Below the pieces are notes generated by a model, which worked only from the letters and a program-made list of their open reading frames with translations, did not search any database and was not told the DNA's origin. From Tipula vernalis (lineage: Eukaryota; Arthropoda; Insecta; Diptera; Tipulidae): a DNA stretch of 64,000 bases. The position numbers were made by a program, and so were the translations under genes. The stretch is taken from contig OY282560.1 of the NCBI GenBank assembly GCA_958295665.1, forward strand, positions 261,309,641 to 261,373,640, given 5' to 3'. Positions 1-11,100 of the stretch are shown here, in pieces (the stretch's first letter is position 1; each line of letters starts with the position of its first letter).

Positions 1-184
1 TACGATGACCAAAACTCATTTGTTATTTATGATGAAACGTTTTTTTGGAATATTTGAAATTTTGTGGTTACCTAATTTTATTAGGGATTGGCATAACAGA
101 AGAAGAATGTATCAATCCGGTAATTATATTTTATTGCAAAGAATAAAGAAATCATTGAAAAAGCAAACCAACTAATAACGCGTA

Positions 185-352
185 AATGTCGCCGTATGTA
201 GACATATATGTCGCATATTTTCGAGCTCATTCGTAGCACATTGACAAAAATGGGGTAGATCAACATAAAAATGATCTTCCCCATTTTTCACAATGTGTTA
301 CGAATGAGCTCGAAAATATGCGACGTATATGGCTACATACGGCGCATATGTC
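185..352. repeat. Near-perfect hairpin (foldback) element
   Basis: Two arms of about 75 bp (187-259 and 276-350) are reverse complements with few mismatches, around a loop of about 15 bp. Both arms contain the core TCGAGCTCATTCG in opposite orientation and the segment CCCCATTTTT. It could be a small foldback MITE or could extrude as a hairpin RNA or cruciform. Short ORFs across it are by-products of the symmetry. No flanking duplication was recognised. Confidence 0.8.
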
Positions 353-402
353 TACATAAAAATGATATCTTTGTAGTTAAAGCAATACTTTTCTTAAGTC
401 AA

Positions 403-973
403 ATGCCCGATTTAGATGAAGAAAAATGTTTGCCTTGCAAAAAAAGAAGAAATTAGTATATTACAATTTTCGTTTGAATGACAAGAACAAAACATAAACA
501 TGTAAAATTATGTTAGCATTTTTTTTTTGTTTTTTTTACCAATTGTTACTATAAAAATATTAAAAATAAATGTGATACTACAGACTATACCCGACCCGAC
601 TATATTTTTGGATATTTTATAGTAACAAACAAACACAAACACAATAAAAGTATATTATGAAAACCTATACGATGACCAGAAGTCAAATGTTATAGTAGAA
701 AAAATCAAATAAATAGCAGTTTTCCCAATTTTATTTTTGTCACTACCAATTTTATTTATTGTTATAAATTTTATTTTTGTCACACTTCTGTAAATGTCAA
801 AAAATATAATATCCAATTATATTATAGCATCGCCAAAAAATTATAGCATCGCCATTTTGGTTTACATAGTTCTTTCTCATTTTCACTAATGGATATTTTT
901 TTATTGTGTCCAGCTCTATGCAAGGCAAACATTTTTTGCAAGGCAAACATTTGTCTTCATCTAATTCGGGCAT
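403..973. repeat. Inverted repeat pair, possible MITE arms
   Basis: The segments 403-445 and 932-973 are inverted copies of about 42 bp with three or so differences. The shared core reads TGTTTGCCTTGCAAAAA on one side, with its complement on the other. A second partial copy of the core lies at 917-932. The 485 bp between the arms are AT-rich and without a gene. The arrangement suggests a non-autonomous DNA element or remnant, but no target-site duplication was found. Confidence 0.55.
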
Positions 974-1634
974 AAAGCCTGAATTCCATTGCGAATAAAA
1001 GTTTGTCAGTCAAAATAAAGGGAGATAAAAATATAAAATCGGTGGTTGTGTGAAAGAAACACAAAACGAAGTCAGTCAAGATTTTACTTACATCAAATGT
1101 GTGTTTGTATTAGTGGATCGCCATAATTATGGTCAAAAATTATCAAAATCGAGGTCATTTTATGGTTATCCAACTAATATACGCACGAACGCAAATTTTT
1201 TTCCGCACACTAAGATAATTAAAAGTTTGTTATTTTTATGGTAAGTGTCATACATTTTTTTGGTGGTTGCTTCTAAAATAGCTGTGATAATAAAAAATAT
1301 AAAGTTTGTGTACAGTTAAATTGTGATAAATTGGGATCAATTGTGATAATATCGCTAAATACTATTATTGGCAATTTAATAAAGTAATGGTTTTTTTTTT
1401 TAAATAATTTATTGGTGGTGAAAAAGCCAAATTAAAACTCCAAGGGATAACCAAAAATTATTTTATTTTAATTTTTTTTTTTGCTGTCGCTGTCAAAATT
1501 TATCAAGATATTTGTGCTATACAAAAAATAAAAAAAAACATGCTTTATCTTTGTCACTCCAATGGATTTTTTTTTTGTCTTCTTTCGACTTGAAGTCAGT
1601 TCAGTCAATTATTCACAGTGGAATTCAGGCTTTA
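973..1634. mobile_element. Putative MITE with TAAAGCCTGAATTCC terminal inverted repeats
   Basis: The sequence TAAAGCCTGAATTCC at 973-987 is matched by its exact reverse complement at 1620-1634. Similarity continues inward for about ten imperfect bases. The 662-bp interior is AT-rich, and its longest ORFs are 64 codons and unlike any known protein. The left end abuts the right arm of the 403-973 inverted repeat, so one element may have landed at the edge of the other. The superfamily is not known, and I could not identify a target-site duplication. Confidence 0.5.
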
Positions 1635-1873
1635 CGTAGCACATTCTATACGATTTTTCATTCCACACATGGTTGCCTAGGCGATAGTTCCCGAATATAT
1701 CGATAAAAGTATACTATTCCAGTATAATGAAATGCGAATTACATAGTAGGCCGCGTACAAAAATATAAAGTTATTGTTATTTATATGTGTGTCAAACAAA
1801 AATCTGGAAATTCATATCATTATTATAAGTAACGCGGAATCGTTTAGATTAAAACTGCATAATTATTTTAATT

Positions 1874-2776
1874 ATGGATAATGAAAGTGAATTTGGCTGT
1901 GCACCACCCAATATAAAAGAAGCTGCCAATAGTTTATGTTCCGATTTGATACCTAAAATAGCACAAGCTAATGTATAAGCATATATAATTTGTTTATTGG
2001 TTGGCCAAAAAAGCAAACCACGACATCATTTTCCAAAAATATTACTTTGGCCTATTTTGGTGAGCTCACAAACAAATTAAAACCTTCGACTTTATGGACT
2101 CAATATTCTATACCAAGAATAACTCTTAATATAAACCACAATGTGGATATTGCTACGTAAAATAAACTAAAAGCGTTTTTAAAGCGAAAATCAAATGGAT
2201 ATCAACCGAAAATTCGGACATTTTGACATCAAGGGAAATTCACAAATTTATAAAAGCAGCTCCAAATGATAAGTATTTACTGGCAAAAGTATGTCGATCT
2301 TAAAATAATTAAAATAAAATATAATTAATAAAAACTTTTTGTATAGGTCGCGTTAGTTATGGGTGCATGTCGCAGGGATGAGCTGTACAATATGAAAACT
2401 ACAGATTGTAATGATTTAGGTTCAGCAGTATTGGTGGACGTTTCGAAAACCGAAACAAAAGTTGCCCGAAAATTTACTGTAACGGGACAATTTTACGACA
2501 TTTTTCAAAAATACGTAAACCTGCGCCCGAAAAATAATAAGCATTGCAGTTTCTTTTTGAACTACCAGAAAGGGAAATGTACCGTACAAAAAGTCGGTAT
2601 CAATAAACTTGGAACTTTGGGAAATCAGATTGCTTCTTACTTAAACCTTCCAAATCCACAACTGTATGCCGGCCACTGTTCCCGCAGAGCTTAAAACGGC
2701 ACGGTGTTTGGAAATCTACAACGGTTGCAGAAGGATACATCGATAAGTCCTTAACAACAACTGTTCAAATATTTAG
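1874..2776 (+). pseudogene. Crypton-type tyrosine recombinase, broken
   Basis: This looks like a decayed copy of the insect Crypton-related tyrosine recombinase (phage-integrase fold). Three blocks are visible. Exon 1 (1874-1972, starting MDNESEFG) ends at a GTATAAG donor. Exon 2 (about 2020-2288) holds the family's KPSTLW, KLKAFLKRKSNGYQPK and KYLLAK segments, with an in-frame TAA and a frameshift near 2210. A 58-bp GT-AG intron (2289-2346) follows. Exon 3 starts at 2347 with the ALVMGACRRDEL segment that carries the first catalytic arginine. The HxxR motif (GHCSRR) ends near 2693. The sequence then shifts frame into LKRHG and the VAEGYI segment, whose tyrosine codon (2736-2738) is the presumed nucleophile. 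About 15 residues between GHCSRR and LKRHG are deleted. Family assignment rests on remembered motifs and was not searched. Confidence 0.8.
2289..2346 (+). other. 58-bp GT-AG intron in the Crypton pseudogene
   Basis: It begins GTATGT and ends TATAG. Removing it joins the codons for LLAK to VALVMGACRR, as expected for the family. The intron shows that the source element was a spliced eukaryotic gene. Confidence 0.75.
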
Positions 2777-3224
2777 GTTCATTTTACAAAATAAAATACA
2801 AATTAAAATTATTTGGTCTTTTAATGTATATACAAGTAAAGGCGTAGTATAGTTATTGTTTTAAGTTTTTCAGGTCTTTCTTTAAATTTTTTAATTTTTA
2901 ATTAAATATATTTATTAATTTAAAAATTTATTTCGATTTTCAAGGCCGTTCTGAATGTTAACAAATTTTATTTTCTCTTTTATTTTTCGCGATTCAAAAT
3001 TTTGTCCCCGATGAGTTAAATAGGTTTGTATCTTATCTAAATTGAATGTCATCAACATATTTATATATAAAAGTCGGTTGATTTTCTATTCTATCTCATT
3101 TAACTCTTTTAACAATAAACTAAATTTTACTATTGAAAAAGAAAATAATTGTTCACTTCCGTTTTAGATACAAAATTACATAGAATCAATGACAGAATTA
3201 AAACAAAATGATATAAGAAGGATA

Positions 3225-3871
3225 TAGCGTCCAATACATTATTTAATTTCTTATCAGTACATCCATACCAAATGAAAAGGAATGTAGCTTTTTCGTTTGT
3301 TAAAAGAGTTCAAAACGTACTGCAAAAAATAAAAACCATTTTGATAAATAATAATTATACAATGAAATTAACTAAAAATCTCATTACAAAGACTCTATAT
3401 ACATATTCGAAGAGACGAAGACAAAATAACGACCAAATTAAATATGAAATTTTACCATACGTACCCCACTTTGCCACTTAACAGAAAAAATTACCAACAC
3501 TTTAAAACACAGTTCGGCAAATCTATCGATAGCCAACAAAATTATAAGTAAAATGTCTAATACATACACTAAATTAAAATATAAAACACCAATGAACCAA
3601 TAAAATGCCTTAAATTGTATATGTAAGAATTGTGACGCATGTTATGTTGGCGAAACGGGAAAGACCAAAAAAGAGCGATTGATTCAACATAAAAGAGACG
3701 TTGCACATATGTGTATTAACAAACAAATACTCAACCGTCGACGTATAGGTAAGCTCTTGTGAAACATGTGAATGAAATGAAGCACGAGTTCGATAGCGAT
3801 AAAGCAATCACGTTGGAGTACGAAGCAAAGAAAAATAAACCGTTATTTAAAGGCGCATGCCACAAATTCAA
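3225..3871 (+). pseudogene. Penelope-like element C-terminus with GIY-YIG endonuclease, broken
   Basis: This is the 3' part of a Penelope-like retroelement ORF, which joins a reverse transcriptase to a GIY-YIG nuclease. The open part (3272-3481) follows an SVHPYQ segment and ends in LPYVPHFAT, resembling the linker after the RT thumb. After stops, a second block shows a CxxC pair, then YVGETGKTKKERLIQHKRDV (3643-3702), which is the GIY-YIG core with its arginine and a downstream EH/QHK motif. A frameshift near 3750 is followed by VKHVNEMKHEFD and EYEAKKNK. The nuclease block is recognisable, but at least two stops and one frameshift make it non-functional. The frame runs into a partial MITE copy at 3868. 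Confidence 0.82.
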
Positions 3872-3945
3872 ATAGGAAGCGGGGAAATAAAATACCATAA
3901 CATGGATTTTAACGTTTCAGAATCGGCCCCATTAAATTGGTAGCC
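3868..3945 (+). mobile_element. Half copy of the 8.04-kb MITE
   Basis: This matches 8086-8163 over its whole length, including AGGAAGCGGGGAAATAAAAT and the terminal AGAATCGG(G)CCCCATTA-like end. Only the right half of the MITE is present. It directly follows the last recognisable Penelope codons, so it either disrupted the element or is a shared tail. Confidence 0.65.
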
Positions 3946-4136
3946 TTGGGGAAACAATTTTGAATCACGGAAAATAAAAGCGATAATAAAATTTGTAAAC
4001 ATTCAGAACGGCCTTGAAAATGATGTACAACATCGAAATATTGGCGAAAAATTAGATTTTTAAATAAATAAAGATATTAAATTAAAAATTAAAAAAGGTC
4101 TTGAATTAAAGCTGAAAATTAAAAATTAAAAAAAGT

Positions 4137-4268
4137 ATAGTGTAAAACTCGCAAGGAATGGTCATTTCGCACTCGTATTGAATTGCAGCACTCGCAGACT
4201 CGTGCTGCAAACTTCAATACTCGTGGGAAATGAGTATTATTCCGTGCTCGTGGTACAATATACTATAT
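4137..4268. repeat. ACTCG-type palindromic element, copy 1
   Basis: The two halves are imperfect reverse complements that meet near 4200. TATAGTG-like sequence starts the left arm and CACTATA-like sequence ends the right. The pentamer CTCGT/ACTCG recurs every 15-25 bp, for example in GCACTCG and ACTCGTGC around the centre. In structure it resembles the palindrome at 33765-33875, although the sequence differs. It has no coding capacity. Confidence 0.6.
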
Positions 4269-5369
4269 TGATTTTGTCGAAAACTTCATAGCCGTAAAAT
4301 ATATAATGTTAAGAGAAACGATGCAGAACAAACATTTTTCGTACGAAAAATTGGGCTGTGCAGGGTTTTGTGATTAAAGTTAGAGCTTATTATAGTTGTT
4401 ACGTATACTTTACTTAACTTTATTTATTTCACTACATATCGCAATTTATAAAACAATGTTTCATACCCCTGACTTATGGAATGATATTTATGTTTAGTAA
4501 TAGGTACCCATTCTGGTTTATGATTATTTTTTTTTCTCAGTTATATGGCATTAACGGACTTTTCCAAACATTTGTGACCGAGTGGAAATAAAATAAAGTG
4601 TTTTTTTATTGAATCATTCGTAATTTGGTAGTGCTAATAAGTTGAGAGCAGAAAAAAAACAACAAAATAAACCTGAAGCAGTACACATTGGAATAATAAA
4701 TTGTTTAAGCTTAAAAAATCGTCCGGTAAATACAGTGCATATTAAAAAAATCTAAGTAGTTGGCTGTATCCAGTAATTTTCCACTATAGGAAGCTTGAAG
4801 AAGCATTATTATTAGCCGATTGTTACCATTCCGTAAAAATCCGTATTTGTAAAGTTTAAAGGGAAAGGTAAGATCATATCGGTTTGTTTTTTTTTTTTTT
4901 AATTTGGTAGAGTGTTATATGACGTAACGCTAAATATAATGTTTCTGATTGTTCTAGATTCAGTAAAAAGTAATCGGGAAAATAGTTTTTTTATAAAAAC
5001 AAAAAAATTAATTTAAAAAAAACAGGATTTTCTGCGACACCGTTTGAATGGCCTAACGGTGATCCACAAATGGCATTGGTCACAAGATTACTTATTCATC
5101 TTTACTTTCTTTCTGTTTTGTGTTTATTTATTTGTACAATATTACGAAAATATACTATCAATATATCTGTCAACTAAATGTGAATATTTTCTACAAATCA
5201 GCTGGTTCGAGAAATTTAAAAGTTGGTGTATTTGATTGTGTTCGACTAGAATTGGTTTAGCTGTACTATTCAACTTTACCTCAATATAGTGTTCAATATA
5301 GTGGTTTAATTCAACATCTTGCAAAGTGTAAACTAGACTTATAGTGAAAATATTAAGCATCAGTTAAAA
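4269..5369. other. Gene-free AT-rich stretch
   Basis: There are homopolymer runs and short ORFs of at most 72 codons, on both strands, with no recognisable motif. I see no RNA gene or repeat boundary here. Confidence 0.5.
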
Positions 5370-7142
5370 TTTCTAAAACCTTTTTTTTTTTTTTTTATTA
5401 GGCCTTGGCTCCTACAAAATTAGAGCCATATTGCCATAAATTCAAATTTGTATTACAATTTCTATTTACATTGTTTTAATTCGTAATTCATATTTTAACC
5501 AAAAATGTTTAATCTTTAAAATGGATCCGGATTACTCCCTACACATATTCTGTCGGCTACTGCTTATTTTGTATCATATTGCTATTCCACTCATCCTAAT
5601 AAATTCATACATTTCCTTGTAAGCCAAAAAATCACCCTCATTCATTAAATCACTTAGACTTTCTTGCATTCCGAAGGATGTTGAACTTAGATCTATATTG
5701 GCTATATCTGGGACAAGCCAATATGAGATGTTCAACATCCTCCACACTTCCACACAACTCACAATCTTTGTCCTCACTCAAATGACGTTTCCACAAGCAT
5801 TCCTTCCAGTTTCCATGGTTCAGCCTGATTTTCTCAACCGTTCGCAACATTCGCGTATCTCCTTTGAGCTCCTTAAAGAACGGAATTCTCAAAGGAGTAC
5901 CACGGAGCACTCTGTACTTCATTCCTTTCGTAAGATTTTTCTCGTTAAATTTACTCTCCCATTTTCTCCACAGATTCATTTGAAACATTCGAAGCACATC
6001 TCTTGCATCCTTATTTCCATACTCCTGAACCATGTCATTCAATGTACCCTTTTTAGCTAACATGTCGGCTCTTTCATTCCCTTCGATCTGTCTATGTGAT
6101 GGGATCCATTGTATGATCACATCACGTTGACAGTTTCGAACGCATTCAAAAATTTAATCAACATACACATTGGCTTCCCTTCCCTCTGCACATTTCAGCA
6201 AACATAAACCACTCTGGGAATCGGAAAATATTACTATTTTCCTTTCCCCTTCATTCACAGCCAGTTTAATTCCTTCAAATACTCCAATCAGTTCAGCGTT
6301 CATTATACAGATGCTTTTATCCACTTTAAAATACCTTTCAACATTCTTACCAGGCATAAAGACACCAACACCCACTCCATTCTCATTCACACTAGCATCT
6401 GTATAAACAATATCCTCTCGCATATACCGCTGACTGATTTTCCCAAACATAATTTTGGCGATAACTTCATTCATTCCCTTATTATATTCCTCCATAGTCA
6501 AACATACAGTAAGATTATTAGGAACGGGTTGCGGACCAGCATTGCCTATACTCAGAAACATGTTCAAGTTTTCAAGTGCAATACTAGTTCTATATGTCGG
6601 TTTGTACACCGCCCTATTTTGTAATCTTACTATCATCTCATTCCAAAACTCATTTTTCGTAGTTATCATTCTCACCGACTCTCTCACTGTGATCCACTCT
6701 CTCTTGTAATCAAGAGGTGAATCACCCATTTCAGACCACAGAGTGTGTATTGGGGTTGAGTTAATCGCCCCCAATACCACTCTTGGACATGCATTTTCTA
6801 CTTTCATTAATTGGCTAAAAGCCCCTTTCGAACCATTTCCATACACACTAATACCATATCCAATTTTGGAGGATATAAGGGCCTTCCTTAACATGTCAGT
6901 CACACTCGGATGAGCGCCCCATTTAGGTTTGCTCACCCGTTTAACCACATTTAAACGTTCTTTGCAGTTATCTGCCAAAATTTTCATGTGCTTCCCAAAA
7001 TTCATACGTCTATCAATCCAAATATCCAAATACCTGTACGCATTTACTTGTTCAATACTTTGACTATCAATACTTATATTAACATTTGCAACGTTTGTTC
7101 TGAAACTCATATAAGCACACTTATTAGGATTTTCTAAAACCT
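5370..7142 (-). mobile_element. 5'-truncated non-LTR retrotransposon with 12-bp TSD
   Basis: The element reads right to left. Its 3' end is a poly(A) tract, seen as a T-run at 5381-5396. Its 5' end is truncated around 7130. The 12-bp sequence TTTCTAAAACCT occurs at 5370-5381 and again at 7131-7142, flanking the element exactly, which is the target-site duplication of a target-primed insertion. About 1.75 kb remains, covering the end of RT, RNase H and a C-terminal zinc knuckle. An RNase H after RT points to the I/R1/LOA group of clades. Confidence 0.88.
5650..7128 (-). pseudogene. RT thumb, RNase H and CCHC region of the non-LTR ORF2
   Basis: The frame is open from 7128 to 5650 except for one TAA at 6154-6156. 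The two halves are in the same frame, so a single nonsense change separates them. The 318-codon part starts with the end of RT (NPNKCAYMSF) and continues to RNase H: catalytic D in IVYTDASVNENG, E in MNAELIG, D in VIFSDSQSG. After the stop follows WIPSHRQIEGNERAD, with the last conserved H and D. The C-terminus has a CELC-H-C knuckle of the form CxxC(x8)H(x4)C (CELCGSVEDVEHLILAC). A late frameshift moves the final ~30 residues to another frame, down to 5574. All RNase H catalytic positions are intact, so decay is recent compared with neighbouring elements. Confidence 0.87.
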
Positions 7143-8034
7143 AATTTATCTTTAATATTGTTTGCATAGTGTAACTTAACTCTAATAAGAAAAAAAAGAT
7201 ATATAAATAGTGTTTACTGTGTTAGTACAAATAGCACAAATTAAGGATTAAAAGAAAATTTGGTATCGTGTCGCGAATTAAGTGCAAATTTTATTAACTT
7301 AAGAGCTCTGCCGCATCAAACGGGTAAGTGAACCAAAACAAATTTCAAATAATCGTTACAAATAATAATGAAACGGAATCTCGTTATAAATACCGGGGTC
7401 GGGAGATAAATGATTTAAGCGTAATTAATTTTTTTTTTCTATATATACAAATTTTCTTAATCTTTAGTTTTCTTATATTTTGGTTTTCTTATACATATAC
7501 AAGCAAAAGTTATCTAATAAAATATGATTAAATGTGTTATTAGCAACATAAAATGAGTTCAGGTATCATTTAAAATGATGTGGTAAATTTTCCGTTATGG
7601 TGAGGTACCAAACTTCATGGAGGTATGACTTGGAGTTGTTCAGTATAGACCTAGAGTTGTGATTTCCTTATGTAACCTGTGATTTAAATTGTTTTTTTTT
7701 TGAGCACATCATTTTTTTTTTGGACGGATTGTTAAATTATGGCGGATAAAATTGAACCCCATATTTCCCTGATCGCTATCCCGCTACCAGGATGTGCAGC
7801 ACGCTATAGATCCGTTACTTAGTCCACAAAAAAAAACAACAACAAATAATGACCGAATTAGGAAAGTAATGCAGAAACAATTAATTTACATATTTTTTTT
7901 TTGTTTTAACTGGATATAGCTGCTAGGCGCCAAGTATAATTACTTTTCGTGCAATTTTTTCTACTAAAATTCTTTTATCTTTTAGTTTTCATTTTCCTGT
8001 ATTTACACGGTTTTTATCTGAATAGTAAGTAATA
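7143..8034. other. Gene-free stretch
   Basis: It is AT-rich, with T-runs and one 67-codon ORF of low complexity. A slightly GC-richer patch lies at 7760-7820, without coding signal. Confidence 0.45.
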
Positions 8035-8162
8035 GGCCCGATTCTGCCTTCCAAAATTTTATGTTATGTTATGTTAATTTTATGTTTTCAATACAAATTC
8101 ATATAGGAAGCGGGGAAATAAAATAACATAACATGAATTTTATCGTTCTAGAATCGGGCCCA
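8035..8162. mobile_element. Short MITE with GGCCCGATTCT ends
   Basis: The start GGCCCGATTCT (8035-8045) is matched by AGAATCGGGCC at 8150-8160, and the inverted similarity continues inward about 35 bp through the AACATAACAT segments. The element is about 128 bp and has no ORF. Related copies lie at 3868-3945 (right half only) and at about 23035-23158 (opposite strand, more diverged), so this is a repeated family within the window. No target-site duplication is certain. Confidence 0.75.
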
Positions 8163-11100
8163 TTATCCGCAGTAAGCGCAAATTTACATTTATGGCGGGT
8201 TCATGGTTTCCTTCGTTCTGATTTTTTCTCAAACAATCGTGTTCCACGATAATGATGTTATAATTTCGTGTTCTTTCTCATAGTTGTACTTTGCGTAAGT
8301 AATCGAGAAATTTTGTTTGAGATAGCAAGTTAAAAACATGAAACAGAAGTATAAAGCATAAAACACGAAATCTTCGGCTTTATAAATTTTTTTTTCATAG
8401 GAATAAATTACAATGATTGCATTTTTTTGTTCTTTTTTTTACAAATTAAGGTGGCAAGTGATGATCACGGTGAGATATAAGAGAGCATCAACGTGATTGA
8501 TCGTTGATCGCCTTTAGAGCGCTCTGTCGTATAACAGGGTTAAAACAAAAAATCAGAATGAACGAATGAATAAGCGAATGCAAACAACCATAAATCTGAC
8601 TTTACTAATTATTTCGTTCGGTCCTAGCTCATCCAGTGGAGATAGATGTGTTAATCATACCCTCAAATGCGGATTATTATCCTAAAGGGCAAGTTTCCCA
8701 TCAATGCGGCGATATATTGGGCAAATCAATTCGTTGTAAATTTAGCTTGAGACTTGCTAATATTAAAATTATTATGCTGAATTAGTTCAAATTATTAAAC
8801 GTTTCTTAGTGTACCAGTGCAGCTTTAGCAATTTCGGTTTGCGAATACTGAAAAATACTCAACCAAATGTACGATTATGTTCGACGAACAAGAAAAGATA
8901 GCTGATGTAAGCAAGTGTTTAATTTACCAAATTTTATCTGAAGATGAAATTGAATTTTAGGGAAGCCTTAGGTAATACAAAAAACTACAAAACAATTCTT
9001 GTTTTGTTTAAAATATTTGCAGTTCACAAAATATGCAGAGTAAAATAAAAATATATTTAAAAAACACAATATATCTGTGGCAATAGTATATAGTAGCATA
9101 AGTCAAATTATGCTTTTTACATATTATTTCAAATCCGAAATCTCCATAATTGATTTCATATCATATCAATTTCTGGTAATATTCCGCGGCTACTGCAAAT
9201 AACCGTAAGAAAAAGATGCGTGTACAAAAAGCGAAATGCAAAAGACTCATATGATTTTGAGAACTCTTAATTTTAAAACCGTTTTCCTGACAATGGGAAT
9301 TTTAGACTTATACCACTATGTATTAGGAGCATTTTTTTGGACAAGTGTTCACTATAGCGAGATCTTTTTTGAGAATTTTTGCAGCCGAACCGAAATAAAA
9401 TCGATTTTTGGAGTATTAGTAAATAGTATTCAATGTCACTCTGCACTCTACAATTTATCGAGTTAAAATTAAGTGTACAACATTTTTTTTATTTTTAACT
9501 AGTTGCACTAAATTATTGGTTTTATAGCATACATTCCAAAACAGATGAGGAACATTTTTTAGAACACAAGTTTTGAATTAAAAAAGCTTAAAAAAAATTT
9601 TTTTAACTAACTTTCTGTAATATAAATGAAAAGTATACCGTTAAAACATAGACATTGAACTAAAGTTAAACAGTAAATTCCCAATAAATAAAAGAGTACG
9701 TTTAGTAAGTACAGTAAGTTTCAAAGAGCATTATGAGAAAATAGCATTTTACAGAAATTCTCGAATTTTTTTTCATCCTGGTTTTCAACATACTCAAAAA
9801 TGTCAAATATATTTTCAGTGATTTTTTAGATCGATTTAGGAACGGTGACTTGTCTCGTTTAAGCCAGTTCAGAAATAGAGTAATCTAAAAATTAGAAATA
9901 AATGAATTAAAGATTCATAGCCACGGTGAAAATTTATAATGACTCATGTTGGTAAAATGTATATCATATTAGTTCATGATATTTCTATCATAGTATTATT
10001 TCAAACATTTCTTGAAATACCTCTAAAATAATTAGTAATGAACTCTTGAACTAATTTACGACCCACTTTTCAATTGGGTGCCTCAAGGTCTATGAAGTTA
10101 GTTGCAAATAAATAAGGATTCCTAGAAAACAAAACACTTATTAAATTGTAGTTTTATGAATAATAGGCAAATATTAGTTTAATTCGAACCCACCGAAAAA
10201 TTTGAATTAAATAGGAAGCTATGTGAAAAATAATCTTTCCCGACACCTGCTCTACATTAACAATCACGCTTTCACTTAGACAATAATTCAAATTTGAAGT
10301 TATCCAGTTTAATTTCATGTCGTGCCGTTTTCAGTCATTTTCGACGTTTCCACTTAAAGGAGTAACTCCAATTGCATGAATCCAGCCTTCATCCACAATA
10401 TTCTTGCCTTATCGGAGTGCCCTTATTGTATTTCGGCAACAAATCTGCCGGATTTTTTTATCGGCTCCATAAAACTTCCACAAAACAGTAATTTACTGCT
10501 TTGTTTCACATGTATAAGTTTATTTGGTGTATTGCTGTTCCGTCGGCACTCAACTTTTTTACAAATATTAAAAACGGGTTTTAGTATAATTAATTAAATT
10601 TTGTTTCGAACAATTTTTCTCACTGAACAAAACTACACATTTGTTGTTATTCTTAGGCGGACAATAACCATTGAAAATGAACGTCGGAAACCACAATACG
10701 ATCCTTGCTTTAAAAAGATGCTACCTTTAAACAAATAATTTTGTTAATCTTGGAAGTAACGAGAACTTGAACTGGTCTTTGTATATTTAAATAGAAACTA
10801 TTAATGGCTTTAAAATGGAATCTAAAATAAATAAATGAACCAAAGCGAATACTTTAAAACAATAAAAAATCTCATCAATTTTTCAGCAAACGGACAAATT
10901 TCCAATGGCGCAAACACTGTAGTTGGTAGAGCTTTCGCAACTAATGTAAAAAATATAATAAAAACTTTAATAGCTTTTTCGTACATATACGAGTAACCCT
11001 AAAATATGTAAAAAAATTTAAAACTAAAAACTAAATACATTTTTATTTTTAACAACCCCATAACACTATCAAAAACTATTTACGACGTGGTTTTTTACAG

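Larger units (their letters stand above)
2870..4110. repeat. Long inverted repeats bracketing the Penelope-like fragment
   Basis: About 140 bp at 2870-3010 is repeated in inverted orientation at about 3951-4110. The best block, with core AAGGCCGTTCTGAATGTT, is at 2943-2960 and 3999-4016. Similarity extends inward through the CAAAATT/AATTTTG segments and outward through AT-rich sequence. Penelope-like elements often have repeated termini, so these may be its terminal repeats. A separate foldback element cannot be excluded. Confidence 0.7.

Noticed and set aside
1..690. LTR-like direct repeat from TACGATGACC at 1 and about 668
   Set aside because: Similarity covers only about 30 bp with many mismatches, and there is no LTR structure.
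5698..6060. 120-codon plus-strand ORF
   Set aside because: Antisense shadow of the non-LTR RNase H and zinc-knuckle region.
9236..9466. 76-codon ORF as a gene
   Set aside because: No motif, no splice context, and a length expected by chance in long AT-rich sequence.
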